Shown here in pieces: positions 62,547 through 64,000 of a stretch of DNA of 64,000 nt (the first letter of the stretch is position 1; every line of letters begins with the position of its first letter). This DNA comes from Chryseobacterium sp. MYb7. Its GTDB lineage: Bacteria > Bacteroidota > Bacteroidia > Flavobacteriales > Weeksellaceae. The position numbers and the translations under genes were made by a program. Under the pieces are notes generated by a model. The model was not told the DNA's origin. It did no database searches and was given only the letters and a program-made list of their open reading frames with translations. The stretch lies in the NCBI RefSeq assembly GCF_002979455.1, contig NZ_PCOU01000010.1, forward strand, positions 62,001 through 126,000, read 5' to 3'.

Positions 62547-62579
62547 AAAAACGCTGCAGAAATCTGCAGCGTTTTTTAT
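62547..62579. terminator. Bidirectional terminator
   Basis: CGCTGCAGA-AA-TCTGCAGCG (62553-62572) with A and T runs, between convergent genes. Confidence 0.85.
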
Positions 62580-62582
62580 ATT

Positions 62583-63038
62583 TTATTTAGACTTATTCAT
62601 TTTTTCAGCAATCCTTTTCTGCTTATTCCGCTCATAAATAACTTCTACAATCTTACCGCCAATCCAGGAAAACGGAAAAAAGGTAAGGAAAATAGAAATC
62701 TTATAAAATGTAGGATGATAAGGAAATATAATCACATCCAGCATCGCTATAAAGAGCATAATAAATCCGATCAGAATAGCATAAGCTACTTTCGCATATT
62801 TTACAATAATAGCAGTGGCAACTCCCCCAATTGTAGTTCCTAATCCGGAAATAAACAATAGGAAGCCGAAAAATGCTTTATCGTCTTTCATGCTGAAAAG
62901 AAACCTTTGCCAGTGCTCAAACGGAGCAAAAGCCTCAAAAGTTATCCATTGCGGAAAAGCTCTTATACCAAGAGTAATAATAAGCCCTGCAATACCAAGA
63001 CCTATCAGAACCGCAATTGTATTTCTTATAAAATTCAT
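62583..63038 (-). CDS. Unknown small membrane protein
   Basis: 151 residues with four predicted membrane helices (about 4-24, 52-74, 82-102, 108-128) and a basic C-terminal tail (YERNKQKRIAEKMNKSK). The family is not recognised. Its start overlaps the ridA stop by one base, so the two are translationally coupled, though this may only reflect compact spacing. Confidence 0.75.
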   Translation of the reverse strand: MNFIRNTIAVLIGLGIAGLIITLGIRAFPQWITFEAFAPFEHWQRFLFSMKDDKAFFGFLLFISGLGTTIGGVATAIIVKYAKVAYAILIGFIMLFIAMLDVIIFPYHPTFYKISIFLTFFPFSWIGGKIVEVIYERNKQKRIAEKMNKSK

Positions 63039-63418
63039 TAATCCTGATGTGCAATCATAGAAATTTCGATATCCACATTTTTAGGCAGGCATGAAACCTG
63101 TACCGTTTCACGTGCCGGATAGCTTTCTGAATCTAAGTAAGATGCATAGATGTCATTCATTACAGCAAAATCATCCATACTCTTAAGAAAGATTGTAGCT
63201 TTTACAACGTTTTTGAAAGTCATACCAGCTTCAGTAAGAATAGCCTCAAGGTTTTTCATTACCTGGTGCGTTTCTTTTTCAATACCTTCTACCAGTTTAC
63301 CAGTTGCAGGATCTACAGGAATCTGTCCGGAGATATACAAAACTCCGTTGGCCATATTAGCTTGTGAATAAGGCCCGATAGCTGCAGGTGCATTAACTGT
63401 GTTGATTATTTGTTTCAT
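63038..63418 (-). CDS. ridA: RidA-family enamine/imine deaminase
   Basis: 126 residues; destroys reactive enamine/imine intermediates of PLP enzymes such as threonine dehydratase. Family blocks: INTVNAPAAIGPYSQANMAN, GVLYISGQIPVDPATGKLVE, QVMKNLEAILTEAGMTFKNV and the C-terminal PARETVQVSCLPKNVDIEIS with the conserved Arg and Glu. A minus-strand TTG-N20-TATATTTG promoter lies at 63508-63538. Confidence 0.93.
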   Translation of the reverse strand: MKQIINTVNAPAAIGPYSQANMANGVLYISGQIPVDPATGKLVEGIEKETHQVMKNLEAILTEAGMTFKNVVKATIFLKSMDDFAVMNDIYASYLDSESYPARETVQVSCLPKNVDIEISMIAHQD

Positions 63419-63507
63419 AATGGATATTTATTTTTTTCTATAGTTATGGCAGTCACAATCTCAGATATCCTCCTTAAAAGTGATTTTCCCAGAATTTATT
63501 TTGGTTG

Positions 63508-63538
63508 CAAATATAAAATTTATATTCTCAAATGCCAA
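63508..63538 (-). promoter_or_regulatory. ridA promoter
   Basis: Minus strand TTG (63536-63538), 20 nt, TATATTTG (63508-63515). It lies directly after the stop codon of the lptD-like gene. Confidence 0.45.
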
Positions 63539-63545
63539 TCTGATA

Positions 63546-64000
63546 TTAGAAAGGCGCATTTGGCTGGGTAAAACTTCTGTCTTTGTACTTCAATGCGTCA
63601 CTTAAGATATTGGCTTTGATCCCAATAAAGAAGTCATATACTTTATACTGTCCAAAAGGAACCCAGTTGAAATTGATGGTAAAGCTTCGCTGATCTCTTG
63701 AAAAACCAATCCTTGTATATGCCAATTGCTTAGTCACCATATCATAATGGGTACTTCCGTTGACATTCCAGTAAGGCGTCAGCTTGATACTACCATCCAA
63801 CCCAATCGATGCAATTTTGTTAGCCAATCTGCTTAATCCTTTTGAATAAGCATAGTTTGCACTGATGTTTAAAGTCCATGCCTGATTAAAGTGAGCATAA
63901 TGATCATCATCAAAATAGTAATTTTCATTTCGGACTTCCCCTTTTGAAGAATATTTTTTAGCATAATCTGTCTTTTCTCCAAAAACTTCGCTGCTTAAAG
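63546..64000 (-). CDS. LptD-like outer-membrane protein, C-terminal part (runs off window)
   Basis: The frame is open from base 63998 to the stop at 63546, giving 150 residues of C-terminus. Strands such as HFNQAWTLNISANYAYSKGL, LDGSIKLTPYWNVNGSTHYD and RSFTINFNWVPFGQYKVYDF, ending in FIGIKANILSDALKYKDRSF, match the C-terminal barrel of Bacteroidota LptD/OstA-type LPS assembly proteins; the NWVPFGQ-K-Y segment is the best marker. Its pairing with ridA fits other Flavobacteriia as I recall them. The gene begins beyond the window. Confidence 0.7.
   Translation of the reverse strand, partial: LSSEVFGEKTDYAKKYSSKGEVRNENYYFDDDHYAHFNQAWTLNISANYAYSKGLSRLANKIASIGLDGSIKLTPYWNVNGSTHYDMVTKQLAYTRIGFSRDQRSFTINFNWVPFGQYKVYDFFIGIKANILSDALKYKDRSFTQPNAPF

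Noticed and set aside
1..64000. tRNA, rRNA, CRISPR arrays, insertion sequences, prophage genes
   Set aside because: Looked for by eye; no cloverleaf with CCA end, no regular spacer repeats, and no transposase or integrase reading frame was found.

Overview
The window looks like the chromosome of a Flavobacteriia member close to Chryseobacterium (Weeksellaceae). The evidence is low GC, A-rich start regions with little Shine-Dalgarno, promoters of the Bacteroidota type (TTTG, about 19 nt, TAnnTTTG), a protease with a type IX secretion (Por) sorting domain, a TonB-dependent receptor, double-glycine-leader 'bacteriocin-like' peptides, and flavobacterial ribosomal gene order. Placement is by inspection only. 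No tRNA, rRNA, CRISPR array or transposase was seen.

Layout. 1-3.2 kb: a minus-strand two-component module (NarL-type regulator, soluble unknown protein, membrane unknown protein, HisKA_3 kinase) plus the start of another gene. The two promoters here share a near-identical palindrome placed exactly 23 nt from the same -7-like octamer. 3.6-4.9 kb: an MliC-like lipoprotein and an amidase. 5.0-18.8 kb: the S10-spc-alpha ribosomal supercluster, rplC to rplQ, with secY, infA, rpmJ and rpoA, driven by a consensus promoter and a short leader ORF. 19.1-24.6 kb: a glycerol regulon (glpR-like repressor, divergent glpD-glpK-glpF and an outer-membrane protein) with CGAAAC operators. 24.8-29.1 kb: secreted proteins and lipoproteins of unknown function; two of their promoters share a 15-nt motif. 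29.2-34.7 kb: a T9SS metalloprotease, an iron-permease-family protein, a small lipoprotein and a siderophore-type TonB receptor. 35.1-38.4 kb: the str operon rpsL-rpsG-fusA-rpsJ, collinear with the S10 cluster but separated from it by 16 kb.

38.9-42.9 kb: dps, a GT-C-like membrane protein that seems to have been inserted beside it, a decayed second dps 3' end, pncB and a secreted YciI-like protein. 43.0-44.5 kb: two divergent six-cysteine GG-leader peptides and a DUF5995-like gene. 44.5-52.2 kb: a heavy-metal RND efflux system with its own OmpR-type two-component system and an 11-bp-phased operator. 52.3-56.3 kb: rmuC, a membrane LytTR regulator, a CPBP protease with a tandem repeat in front of it, and a SpoU methyltransferase. 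56.4-60.6 kb: an Ala-rich lipoprotein, a membrane HTH-like protein with a lipoprotein partner, 5-FTHF cyclo-ligase and trhO. 61-64 kb: a DegP-like protease, a membrane protein, ridA and the 3' end of an lptD-like gene.

The most interesting signals are regulatory: shared promoter motifs at identical spacing (201-248 with 3188-3234; 24757-24802 with 25307-25352), phased operators, structured leaders, and the dps duplication scar. No clearly new enzymatic system is evident.
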